Below are positions 1 through 7,671 of a DNA stretch of 64,000 bases, one piece after another. Both the position numbers and the translations under genes were made by a program. This stretch comes from Amycolatopsis nivea (GTDB taxonomy: Bacteria > Actinomycetota > Actinomycetes > Mycobacteriales > Pseudonocardiaceae). Location: NCBI RefSeq assembly GCF_004522235.1, contig NZ_SDLT01000043.1:21594-85593 (forward strand), in the 5' to 3' direction. The notes under the pieces were generated by a model. That model had not been told where the DNA came from, ran no database searches, and saw nothing but the letters and a program-made list of their open reading frames with translations. The stretch's first letter is position 1. Every line of letters starts with the position of its first letter.

Positions 1-807
1 GGAGTGCGACACCTGGAACAGGTGGTGGTCCATCGTGGTGACGCTCGCGGTCGACGGCGCGACCGAGTGCGTGACCGGGTCGGCCAGGTACTGCCGGACC
101 AGCTTGTCGACGTCCCCGTCGAGCGTCGCGGAGAACAGCAGCCGCTGTCCGCCCGGAGGGGTGAGGTCCATGATCTCGCGGACCTGCGGCATGAAGCCCA
201 TGTCGGCCATCTGGTCGGCCTCGTCGAGCGCGATGAAGTTGCAGTCGCCGAGCGAGGCGGTGCCCTGGCGGACGTGGTCCGACAGCCGGCCCGGGGTGGC
301 GATCAGCAGGTCGACGCCGCGGGCGAGCGACTCCGCCTGGCGGCCGAAGGACATGCCGCCGACCGCGGTGCGGCACCACAGGCCGAGCGACTTGGCGAGC
401 GGGGTCAGCGAGTCGGCCACCTGCATGGCCAGCTCGCGGGTCGGCACCAGCACGAGCGCGCGGGGGCGCTTCGGGCGGGCCTTGCCGCCGTCGAGCCGGG
501 CCAGGATGGCCAGGCCGAAGGCCAGCGTCTTGCCGGAGCCGGTCTGGGCGCGGCCCAGCACGTCGCGGCCGGCCAGAGCGTCCGGGATGGTCGCGGACTG
601 GATCGGGAACGGAGCGTCGATGCCCGCCTCGGAAAGCGCCCGCAGCAGCGGCTCGGGCAGGCCCAGCTGGGCGAAGGTCTTCACGGCGGGGGTTTCCACC
701 GTGTCGTCGTGGAGAACGTCTCCACCGGCCGGCCGGTGCCGCGGCTTGCGCTCGGGGCGGCCCGCTCGGGAGCGGGCGGACTGGCCGGAGTCGTACGTGA
801 TCGTCAC
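1..807 (-). CDS. DEAD-box ATP-dependent RNA helicase, C-terminus cut by window edge
   Basis: ATP-driven RNA unwinding or remodelling enzyme of the cytoplasmic DEAD-box family. The first 269 codons are present and the rest lies beyond position 1. Visible motifs are the Q motif around residues 64-72 (APFPIQSAT), Walker A AQTGSGKT at 87-94 (Lys93), PTREL near 122, TPGR near 171, DEAD at 195-198 and SAT at 226-228. The first about 40 residues are basic and low in complexity, as in actinobacterial RhlE-like helicases. GTG at 807 is chosen because GAGAGG lies a few bases upstream and no ATG fits the family. Domain 2 is not visible, so a specific subfamily cannot be named. Confidence 0.93.
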   Translation of the reverse strand, partial: MTITYDSGQSARSRAGRPERKPRHRPAGGDVLHDDTVETPAVKTFAQLGLPEPLLRALSEAGIDAPFPIQSATIPDALAGRDVLGRAQTGSGKTLAFGLAILARLDGGKARPKRPRALVLVPTRELAMQVADSLTPLAKSLGLWCRTAVGGMSFGRQAESLARGVDLLIATPGRLSDHVRQGTASLGDCNFIALDEADQMADMGFMPQVREIMDLTPPGGQRLLFSATLDGDVDKLVRQYLADPVTHSVAPSTASVTTMDHHLFQVSHS

Positions 808-906
808 AAATGCCTCTCGGACGTGGCACGTCGCAAGGAGGCCCGGGCTGCCCGCGCGCAGGCAGGGCAAGATGGTGTGGCGATGGGCGTTCACAGGGAC
901 GGACCC

Positions 907-934
907 GGTGTGCCGAGCCATGGCATGGCACACC
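907..934. promoter_or_regulatory. 28-bp near-perfect palindrome upstream of the helicase gene
   Basis: Outer arms GGTGTGCC (907-914) and GGCACACC (927-934) are exact reverse complements and flank a central GCCATGGC (917-924), itself palindromic; only the two 2-nt joints break symmetry. It lies about 100 bp upstream of the helicase start in the otherwise empty 808-1128 gap. Operator for an unknown regulator is an inference; no T-tract follows, so a terminator is less likely. Confidence 0.45.
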
Positions 935-1075
935 GACGGAAATTGCTTCGGATGGCCGCGAGTCCTTCTGCGGACTGTGGAGGCGACGGACACCAACTCA
1001 TCCACGCCGCCGTTGCGGTCTTGACACACTCTACCTGAGAGAGAGCGGTTGCCCCGCACCCAGGTGCGTGGTTGT

Positions 1076-1122
1076 GGGCGGGGTCGCAGGTGTGGCCTGT
1101 CGCACAACCCGCGGCCCCGCCC
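1076..1122 (-). terminator. GC-rich hairpin after the RIO kinase gene
   Basis: Arms GGGCGGGG (1076-1083) and CCCCGCCC (1115-1122), with further partial TGTG/CACA pairing inside, lie immediately downstream of the RIO kinase stop codon. There is no U-run, which is common for actinomycete terminators. Confidence 0.4.
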
Positions 1123-1128
1123 GGGGAC

Positions 1129-2085
1129 TCAGCCGAGACCGGCCGCGTTTTCCAGTTCCCGCACCAGGTCATCGGTGCCGGTGACCTGTTCGGACAGTCC
1201 GCGGCTGTGGAACCAGCCGGCGAGATTCGCGACGTCGCGGGCGAGGAATTCCCGGCCGCGCGGGTTCGCGATCACGTCGACCGCCTGGGGCAGGTCGATC
1301 ACCATCAGGTGGCCTTCGTGCACCAGGAGGTTGTACGCGGACAGGTCGCCGTGCGCGAGTCCTTGCCCCGCCAGGAGTTCCAGCGCCGACACGGCCTGCT
1401 CCCACAGGTCGGCCAGCTCGTCCGGCCCGGGCCGCAGCTGAGCCAGCCGCGGCGCGGCGGTGCCGTCGGACTCGCCGAGGAACTCCAGCAGGATCTCGGT
1501 GCCGTGCCGCTGCACCGGATACGGCACCGGCGCGCCGATCGTCCACAAGCGACTGAGGACGGCGAACTCCGCCACCGCCCACTGTTCGGCGATCAGGTTG
1601 CGGCCGAACGAGGTGCGCCCGGCCATCGCCCGCATCTCGCGGGACCGGCGCATCCGCCTGCCCTCGAGATAACCCGCGTCGCGGTGGAACAGCTTGTGCT
1701 CGTCTGAGCGGTATCGCTTGGCTGCCAGCAGAACTCCGTCTTCTCCGGGAAGGTTGCGGCGCAGCAGATGCACGTCGGCTTCCTTGCCGGTCTTGAGCAC
1801 GCCGAGGTCGGTGTCGACCGCGGCGAGTTCGGTGACCACCCAATCGGGCCGCGGATGCGGACCCTGGTCGGCGTCGTCCCAGTTGGTCCATCGGTCGGCA
1901 CCGTCGGGCAGTGCGGTTTCGGTGTAGGCGTCTTCGCGAAGCTGAGCGAGACGGACTCGCTCGGCTTCGGTGAGCCGTCCCCGGCGAGCGGGGGCGGGCC
2001 CGTCGTCGAAGCGGGGGCGACGGCGCATCCGGCGGTCGGTGTAGTCGGAGGCGTCGGAAAATTCGTCGAAATCGTGCTCGCGCAC
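1129..2085 (-). CDS. RIO-type serine/threonine protein kinase
   Basis: 318-residue cytoplasmic kinase of the RIO1-like family, atypical protein kinases best known from ribosome maturation in archaea and eukaryotes; bacterial roles are poorly defined. Catalytic-loop motif HGDLSAYN at 245-252 and the metal-binding Asp in IDLPQ (264) are clear, and KTGKEADV near residue 97 is the flexible P-loop substitute typical of RIO kinases. The first 60 residues are charged and rich in Arg and Asp. GTG start at 2085 has TAGGAG nine bases upstream. It runs in the same direction as the helicase, about 320 bp before it, which may hint at an RNA-linked role (inference). Confidence 0.9.
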   Translation of the reverse strand: MREHDFDEFSDASDYTDRRMRRRPRFDDGPAPARRGRLTEAERVRLAQLREDAYTETALPDGADRWTNWDDADQGPHPRPDWVVTELAAVDTDLGVLKTGKEADVHLLRRNLPGEDGVLLAAKRYRSDEHKLFHRDAGYLEGRRMRRSREMRAMAGRTSFGRNLIAEQWAVAEFAVLSRLWTIGAPVPYPVQRHGTEILLEFLGESDGTAAPRLAQLRPGPDELADLWEQAVSALELLAGQGLAHGDLSAYNLLVHEGHLMVIDLPQAVDVIANPRGREFLARDVANLAGWFHSRGLSEQVTGTDDLVRELENAAGLG

Positions 2086-2266
2086 TGGTGGGTTCTCCTA
2101 GATGAGGGTGCCCACCGGGCGAGCGCGTGCTCTAGCCGAGGCGGGCGGGCGGAAGAGGGCAGGACAGCGCCCGGACAAACTCCACGACGCACCTCCCTTG
2201 CTTCCGGCAGCCGACGGCAACCCGTCGGACGCCGACTACCTTGCCGACCGTCTCGAACTCGCGCAA

Positions 2267-2750
2267 CTGATTTATTTCGCCCGCTCGGCGCGCGTGTGCG
2301 GCGTTGGGGCTTCTGGTTGTTGTTTCCGGGACTGGTCTAGGGGATCACTCCGTCTGGGTGGGTGGGGTGGCTCGTTGGTTGAGCCGCGTGACTGGACTGT
2401 TTCGCGCCCGTCTGCCGTGTGCGTGCGGGTCGGGGAGCTTCTTGTCGGTCCCGGGACTCGGCTGGGGCGATCCGGGCGGGAGAGGGGCTTGGTTTGTCGG
2501 CTGGACTTCGTGGCTGATCGTTTCGTGCCTGCCTAGCGTGTGAGTGCGGTGCCGGGAAGTTTCCGGTTGTTGTTTCCGGGTCTGGCCTACGGGCTCGCTC
2601 CGTCCTGCGCGGGCGAGGGGCTTGGTTTGTCGGCTGGCCCGCGCCGCTGGTCATTTCGTGCCAGCCTCCGTGAGAGTGCGGAGTCGAGCAGGTGTCGGTT
2701 CTGGGGCTGGCGGCTGGCTAGGGGCTTGGCTCGTCGGCCAGGCTGTGTGG
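2267..2750. repeat. Four decayed tandem copies of the 3' end of the adjacent monooxygenase gene
   Basis: Units starting near 2267, 2392, 2514 and 2647 (125, 122, 133 and 104 bp) each resemble the last about 130 bp of the monooxygenase gene (2751-2880). Shared landmarks in order are a CTG(G/A)NNNTTTCG(C/T)GCC start, a GGTTGTTGTTTCCGGG-like block (GGTCGTCGCTTCCGGA in the gene) and a GGCTTGG-TTTGTCGGCTGG-like block. They no longer form a continuous reading frame. The array fills most of the 2086-2754 gap, which otherwise holds only the RIO kinase upstream region. Confidence 0.75.
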
Positions 2751-2754
2751 CTGG

Positions 2755-4269
2755 TCATTTCGCGCCTGCCCATCGCGCAAGGGCGGCGTCGAGGAGCTTC
2801 AGGTCGTCGCTTCCGGAACTGGCCCACACGATCACGCCGTCCGGGCGGACGAGGAGGCTCGGTTCGTCGGCTGGGTCGGCTACGTGGGTGAGCCGGTCGG
2901 TCAAGCCGGTGACTGCGAAGCGGCCGTCGGGGGAGCGGTCGATGAGGACGAAGCTGCCGTCGTGGGCGTGGTCGGCGAGGCGGGAGCCGGAGGTCAGGTC
3001 GACGTCTCCGGCGATTGACCCGACTGGGGCGGGGGCGTCGTCGGCGACGTCGTAGTGCTGCAGGATTCCGGACGACAGCGCGACGATGCGGTTCATCGCG
3101 GCGGGCACTCGGAGCAGTTCGCCGCCGACGATGGTGCGGAGTTGTTCGGTGCGTTTGTCGCCGCGGAGGAGGGCGACTTGGGCGCGGGTCCAGTCGAGCA
3201 CTGCTGCGCCGATGGGGTGGCGTTCGGTTTCGTAGGTGTCGAGCAATCCCGCCGGTGCCCAGCCTTGGACGGTCGCGGCGAGTTTCCAGCCGAGGTTTGC
3301 CGCGTCGCCCAGGCCGAGGTTCAGGCCCTGGCCGCCGAGTGGCGAGTGGACGTGTGCCGCGTCGCCGGCCAGGAATACGCGGCCTTGGCGGTAGTGCCGG
3401 GCCTGGCGCGCGTTGTCGGTGAAGCGCGTTGCCCGGCCCTGGATTCCGGTGATGGTGACCGGGACACCGGTGACGTCGCGGACGGCTTCCTGCAGCTCTT
3501 CGACCGACACCGGGGCGTCGCGGTCTTCCGGCGGTTGCCGGAAGCGGCTGAGGAAGATGCGGCCGGGGACCGGGCCGTACGCGTAGACGCCGCGGGGTGT
3601 CCAGGTCCAGCCTGGGCGCAGGCCGGTCGCGTCTTCGAAGTCGGCGATGGCCTGGTAGCCGGTCATTTCCGGATCCGTGCCGTCGAACTCGATGCCGAGT
3701 TGCTTGCGGATGACGCTCCGCCCGCCGTCGGCCGCGACGAGCCAGCTCGCGGCGAACTCGCCCGCGCTCGTTTCGACTGTCACGGATTCGTCGGCGGCGC
3801 GCACGCCGTGCACTTCGACGCCGCGCCGGAGGTCGACGCCCAGTGTGGCGCAGTGTTCGGCGAGCATCTGCTCGACTTCCTGCTGCGGCACTCCCAGCCC
3901 GTTCGACACCGCCCGGTGCGCGGCGAGCACGGGATCGCTCTGGTCGATCAGGTCGTTGTCGAACAGGAAACCGGCGAAGTGCCCGGCGGCCAGGAACCGG
4001 CGGCCGCCTCGTTTGGCCGCCTCGACCGTGGGGCCGAATTTGCCGACTGACGCGAGGAACCGCCGCTGCGCCGCCTCCGCCGCGGGCAGCAGGCCGCGCC
4101 GGTCGAGCAGTTCGGCGCTCGCGACGTTGACCGACCCGGCCTTGATGGTCGGGTCCGGCTCCGGCAGCCGGTCCAGCACCGTCACTGTCACCCCGCGCAG
4201 CGCCAGCTCTCCTGCGAGGAACAGCCCGGTGGGCCCAGCCCCCGCGACGATCACCTCAGTCCGCTCCAT
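2755..4269 (-). CDS. FAD-dependent monooxygenase (aromatic hydroxylase / rifampicin monooxygenase-like family)
   Basis: 504-residue class A flavoprotein hydroxylase, expected to use NAD(P)H, FAD and O2 to hydroxylate an aromatic or polyketide-type substrate in the cytoplasm. The FAD dinucleotide fold VAGAGPTG lies at residues 8-15, and a GDAAHVHSPLGGQGLN motif that binds the FAD ribityl/pyrophosphate lies in the second half. A C-terminal thioredoxin-like extension ends in WAGAK. ATG 4269 is chosen over an upstream in-frame start because GGGAGA precedes it closely. It is divergent from a TetR gene with a shared operator, so inducible detoxification or catabolism is likely. The substrate cannot be told. 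Its last 130 bp seed the tandem array at 2267-2750. Confidence 0.87.
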   Translation of the reverse strand: MERTEVIVAGAGPTGLFLAGELALRGVTVTVLDRLPEPDPTIKAGSVNVASAELLDRRGLLPAAEAAQRRFLASVGKFGPTVEAAKRGGRRFLAAGHFAGFLFDNDLIDQSDPVLAAHRAVSNGLGVPQQEVEQMLAEHCATLGVDLRRGVEVHGVRAADESVTVETSAGEFAASWLVAADGGRSVIRKQLGIEFDGTDPEMTGYQAIADFEDATGLRPGWTWTPRGVYAYGPVPGRIFLSRFRQPPEDRDAPVSVEELQEAVRDVTGVPVTITGIQGRATRFTDNARQARHYRQGRVFLAGDAAHVHSPLGGQGLNLGLGDAANLGWKLAATVQGWAPAGLLDTYETERHPIGAAVLDWTRAQVALLRGDKRTEQLRTIVGGELLRVPAAMNRIVALSSGILQHYDVADDAPAPVGSIAGDVDLTSGSRLADHAHDGSFVLIDRSPDGRFAVTGLTDRLTHVADPADEPSLLVRPDGVIVWASSGSDDLKLLDAALARWAGAK

Positions 4270-4314
4270 GTCGTTCTCCCCTCTACCCTTGCCTGACGGC
4301 TTAACCAAGTGTGC

Positions 4315-4338
4315 TTACTGGGTAAGCTTACCAGGTAA
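4315..4338. promoter_or_regulatory. TetR-type operator between monooxygenase and tetR
   Basis: 24-bp inverted repeat with TTAC at the left end, GTAA at the right end and GGTAAGCTTACC at the centre; 20 of 24 positions are symmetrical. It lies 45 bp from the monooxygenase start and 23 bp from the tetR start, so one bound dimer pair could block both divergent promoters. A half-repeat AGGTAA follows at once. Confidence 0.75.
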
Positions 4339-4361
4339 AGGTAACACGGAAGGGTGGACTC

Positions 4362-4964
4362 ATGCCCAATCGCGGCGATCGGGGCGGGGCCAAGACGCGG
4401 GCGCGGATCGCCGAGGTCGCGACCGGGCTGTTCCTCGAGCGCGGGTTCGACGCGGTCACGATCGCCGAGGTCGCCGCCGCGGCCGGGGTGTCCAAGGTGA
4501 CGGTGTTTTCGCACTTCGAGCGCAAGGAAGACCTGCTCCTGGACCGCCTGCCGGAGGCGATCGACCTGGTGCGGTCGGCGGTCCGCGAACGGACTGGGGG
4601 CGTGGTGGACGCGCTCCGGCAGCTCGCGCTGACGCTGCAGGAAGAGGGGCACGTGCTGTCCGGCGTGGGCGGCGACATCGAGCCGCTGATGCGCACGGTC
4701 GCGGAGTCGCCCGCACTGATCGCGCGGCTGCGGGCGTTCGGGTACGAGATGGAAGCCGAACTGGCTGCGGAACTCGCCGCGGACGCGCGGTTCTCCGGGG
4801 ATTCGACGCTGCTCGCGGCGTTGGTGGTGGCGGCTTACCGGACCGTGGCGGTGGAGACGATCCGGCGGCGGCTGGAGGGGGAGGATCTGGCTGAGCTGGC
4901 GGCGTCGCACCGGGAGCGGTTGACGCGGGCGTTCGACATGGTCGATCGCCTGGTCAGCGGCTGA
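4362..4964 (+). CDS. TetR family transcriptional regulator
   Basis: 200-residue cytoplasmic repressor. The helix-turn-helix covers about residues 33-52 (TIAEVAAAAGVSKVTVFSHF), and the remainder is the helical ligand and dimerisation domain. ATG 4362 follows GGAAGGGTGG. It is divergent from the FAD monooxygenase and 23 bp from a strong palindrome, so it probably represses that gene and itself until a substrate-like ligand binds (inference from arrangement). It ends at a bidirectional hairpin. Confidence 0.9.
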   Translation: MPNRGDRGGAKTRARIAEVATGLFLERGFDAVTIAEVAAAAGVSKVTVFSHFERKEDLLLDRLPEAIDLVRSAVRERTGGVVDALRQLALTLQEEGHVLSGVGGDIEPLMRTVAESPALIARLRAFGYEMEAELAAELAADARFSGDSTLLAALVVAAYRTVAVETIRRRLEGEDLAELAASHRERLTRAFDMVDRLVSG

Positions 4965-5008
4965 GGCACGCCGCTGCGTCCAGGTCTCGCCTCGGTCAGG
5001 GGGCGGCT

Positions 5009-5042
5009 GAGGCGGCGCTGGACGGAAATCCAGCGCCGCCTC
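5009..5042. terminator. Bidirectional terminator between tetR and aldo/keto reductase
   Basis: Perfect 14-bp stem (5009-5022 with 5029-5042) and a 6-nt loop CGGAAA, placed between two convergent genes 85 bp apart. Confidence 0.8.
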
Positions 5043-5049
5043 CGGCAAA

Positions 5050-6036
5050 TCAGCCGTTGACGAACGCGAGGTGTGCGGCGTCGTAGCGCTCGCCCGCGAA
5101 GTTCTCCGGCGCGGCGACGGCCTCGATCGCGGCGAGATCGTCGGTGGTCAGGTCTACCGTCAGCGCCGCGAGGTTTTCCTCCAGGTACTGCTTCCGCCGC
5201 GTGCCCGGGATCGGCACCACGTCCTCGCCGCGCGCCTGCACCCACGCGAGGGCCAGCTGCCCGGTCGTGACCTCCTTCGCGGCGGCCAGCTCCTCCAGTT
5301 TCGCCACGATCGCGAGGTTGCGGTCGAGGTTGCCGTCAGCGAACCGGGGCTGGTAGCGGCGCACGTCGTTGTCCGCCATCGTTTCGGTGGAGCGGTAGCG
5401 GCCGGTCAGGAAACCGCGGCCGAGCGGCGAGAACGGGACGATGCCGATGCCCAGTTCGCGGCAGGCCGGTGCGATTTCCGCCTCCAGGCCGCGGGTCCAC
5501 AGCGACCATTCGCTCTGCAGCGCCGCGATCGGGTGCACCGCGTGGGCGCGCCGGACGGTCTGCGCGCTCGCCTCGGAAAGCCCCAGGTGGCGGACTTTCC
5601 CGGCCCGAACCAGCTCCGCCATCGCGCCGACGGTTTCCTCGATCGGCACGTCTGGATCGACTCGGTGCAGGTAGTACAGGTCGATGTGGTCGATGCCGAG
5701 CCGTCGCAGCGAGGCGTCGCAGGCCTGGTGCACGTAGGCGGCGTCGCCGCGGACCTTGGTCGGTTCGCCGAGGCGGTTCGCGACGCCGAATTTCGTGGCC
5801 AGCACGACCTCGTCGCGGCGGTCGGCGATCGCGCGGCCGATCAGTTCCTCGTTGTGTCCGGAGCCGTAAAAGTCAGAGGTGTCAAGGAAGTTCACCCCGA
5901 GGTCGACGGCGTGGCGCAGCGTCTCGATCGACTGCGCGTCGTCGGTCGCGCCGTAGCCGTGGCTCATTCCCATGCAGCCCAAGCCCTGTGCGGAAACCGT
6001 CAGGCCGCCGAGGCTCCGGGTCGGGACGTCGGTCAT
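5050..6036 (-). CDS. Aldo/keto reductase
   Basis: 328-residue NADPH-dependent oxidoreductase of the AKR superfamily (TIM barrel, cytoplasmic). The family tetrad is visible: Asp and Tyr in DTSDFYGSGHNE, Lys in ATKFG and His in YYLHRVD. NADPH-binding segments IPGTRR and SPLGRGFLTG are also present. Overall it resembles the AKR13/YakC group of aryl-alcohol or perakine reductase-like enzymes. ATG 6036 is preferred to an upstream in-frame start because AAGGAG lies seven bases before it. Its physiological substrate is unknown. Confidence 0.92.
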   Translation of the reverse strand: MTDVPTRSLGGLTVSAQGLGCMGMSHGYGATDDAQSIETLRHAVDLGVNFLDTSDFYGSGHNEELIGRAIADRRDEVVLATKFGVANRLGEPTKVRGDAAYVHQACDASLRRLGIDHIDLYYLHRVDPDVPIEETVGAMAELVRAGKVRHLGLSEASAQTVRRAHAVHPIAALQSEWSLWTRGLEAEIAPACRELGIGIVPFSPLGRGFLTGRYRSTETMADNDVRRYQPRFADGNLDRNLAIVAKLEELAAAKEVTTGQLALAWVQARGEDVVPIPGTRRKQYLEENLAALTVDLTTDDLAAIEAVAAPENFAGERYDAAHLAFVNG

Positions 6037-6080
6037 GGTCGCTCCTTCTGCGCTGGATCCTGTCTCCGGCGACGCTAAAT

Positions 6081-6098
6081 CCTGGAGCGCGCTCCGGG
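6081..6098. promoter_or_regulatory. 18-bp palindrome between divergent oxidoreductase genes
   Basis: Core GGAGCGCGCTCC (6084-6095) is perfectly palindromic and extends by CC/GG after one mismatch on each side. It lies 45 bp upstream of the aldo/keto reductase and just upstream of the leaderless promoter of the + strand gene, a good place for an operator. No regulator gene is adjacent. Confidence 0.4.
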
Positions 6099-6106
6099 TC
6101 AAGCAT

Positions 6107-6112
6107 TAGGCT
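6107..6112 (+). promoter_or_regulatory. -10 box TAGGCT of a leaderless gene
   Basis: TAGGCT ends 7 nt before the GTG at 6120. No Shine-Dalgarno sequence precedes the start, so the transcript probably begins at or next to the start codon. Confidence 0.55.
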
Positions 6113-6119
6113 CGCGGCG

Positions 6120-7667
6120 GTGGACTACGACGCGGTGATCGTCGGCGGCGGGCACAACGGGCTCGTCGCCGCTGCCTTTCTGGCCCGGGCCGGACGGTCG
6201 GTGCTGGTGCTCGAACGGCGTGCGGAGATCGGCGGCGCGGCGGTGTCGTTCCGCGCTTTCCCTGGCGTGGACGTCCGGCTCTCGCGCTATTCGTACCTGG
6301 TCAGCCTGCTGCCCCGGCGGATCGTGGCCGAGCTGGGCCTGGATGTCCAGCTGCGGAGGCGGCGGATGTCGTCCTACACCCCGGCTGGCGCCACGGGTCT
6401 CCTTGTCGACACGGGCGACGACGAGCGGACCGGCGCGTCGTTCCGTGCGGTCACTGGGTCCACAAAGGACTATGCGGCCTGGCAACGGTTCTACGCCTCG
6501 GCCGCGCGGGTGGCGGAGGCGACTTTCGATTCGCTGACCGAGCCGTTGCCGACGCGTGCTGAGCTGCGTCGACGGATTGGCGACGACGAGGCGTGGACGA
6601 CGTTTTTCGAGCGTCCGGCAGGGGAAACGCTGCGCGAGCTGTTCGAGAACGACGTCGTGCGCGGCGTCGTGCTCACGGACGCGCTGATCGGCACTTTCGC
6701 CGCTGCGGACGACGAGCAGCTTCGGCAGAACCGTTGCCTGCTCTATCACCTCATCGGCAACGGGACTGGCGACTGGGACGTCCCGGTCGGCGGGATGGGC
6801 GCGGTCACCGATGCGCTCGCCGATGCAGCCCGTCGCGCCGGGGCGACGCTGGTCACAGGCGCGGATGTGCTGTCTGTGACGCCGGACGGAGAAGTTCGTT
6901 ACCGCGTAGGCGATGCGGAACAAGTGGTGGTCGGTGGGCATGTGCTGGCGAATGTCGCGCCGCGCACGCTTGCCCGGTTGCTCGGCGAGGAGCCCGCGGA
7001 GTCACCGGAGGGTGCGCAGCTGAAGGTGAACATGGTGCTGCGCCGGTTGCCTCGGTTGCGGGACACGGCGGTCGATCCGCGCGACGCGTTCGGCGGGACT
7101 TTCCACGTCAACGAATCGTTTGCCCAGCTCGAAACTGCTTACCGGGAGGCTGCTGCGGGCCGGATCCCGACGGTGCCGCCGTGCGAGATCTACTGCCATT
7201 CGCTGACTGATCCGTCGATTCTCGGCCCGGCTGAGCGGGCGGCGGGCGTGCAGACGCTGACGTTGTTCGGCCTGCACATGCCTGCTCGGCTGTTCGAGGC
7301 GGACAACGACAGGGCGCGGGCGGAGGCGTTGCGGGCCACGGTGGCGTCGCTGGACAGCGTGCTCGCGGAGCCGATCGAGGACTGCCTCCTGCTGGACGGC
7401 GACGGAAAACCGTGTATTGAAGCCAAAACGCCGCTGGATCTGGAGGCGGAGCTGGGATTGCCGCGCGGGCACATCTTCCATCGCGACCTGTCGTGGCCGT
7501 ATGGCGATGACGAGACGGCGGGGACCTGGGGCGTCGAGACCGGGCACGAGCGGGTGTTGCTGTGCGGGGCCGGCGCGGTCCGTGGCGGCGGGGTCAGCGG
7601 GATTCCCGGGCACAACGCGGCGATGGCGGTGCTCGGTCGACGTTTCGGCGGCGGACAGGCAGGGTGA
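6120..7667 (+). CDS. FAD-dependent NAD(P)-binding oxidoreductase, phytoene desaturase-like
   Basis: 515-residue flavoprotein of the CrtI/amine-oxidase superfamily. The N-terminal dinucleotide fold VIVGGGHNGLVAAAFLARAG (residues 7-26) leads into VLERRAEIGGAA, which matches the family FAD signature. Near the C-terminus, LLCGAGAVRGGGVSGIPGHNAAMAV is the second FAD-contacting motif. Actinobacterial homologues are annotated as phytoene dehydrogenase-like without carotenoid context, and no carotenoid gene is nearby, so a carotenoid role is not supported. GTG 6120 begins VDYDAVIVGGG; there is no upstream ribosome site. A second flavoprotein gene follows after 4 nt, so the two probably form one transcript. 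Confidence 0.85.
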   Translation: MDYDAVIVGGGHNGLVAAAFLARAGRSVLVLERRAEIGGAAVSFRAFPGVDVRLSRYSYLVSLLPRRIVAELGLDVQLRRRRMSSYTPAGATGLLVDTGDDERTGASFRAVTGSTKDYAAWQRFYASAARVAEATFDSLTEPLPTRAELRRRIGDDEAWTTFFERPAGETLRELFENDVVRGVVLTDALIGTFAAADDEQLRQNRCLLYHLIGNGTGDWDVPVGGMGAVTDALADAARRAGATLVTGADVLSVTPDGEVRYRVGDAEQVVVGGHVLANVAPRTLARLLGEEPAESPEGAQLKVNMVLRRLPRLRDTAVDPRDAFGGTFHVNESFAQLETAYREAAAGRIPTVPPCEIYCHSLTDPSILGPAERAAGVQTLTLFGLHMPARLFEADNDRARAEALRATVASLDSVLAEPIEDCLLLDGDGKPCIEAKTPLDLEAELGLPRGHIFHRDLSWPYGDDETAGTWGVETGHERVLLCGAGAVRGGGVSGIPGHNAAMAVLGRRFGGGQAG

Positions 7668-7671
7668 AGAC

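Noticed and set aside
6120..7667. Carotenoid biosynthesis role for the phytoene-desaturase-like enzyme
   Set aside because: No crtB, crtE or lycopene cyclase nearby; the family is broad.
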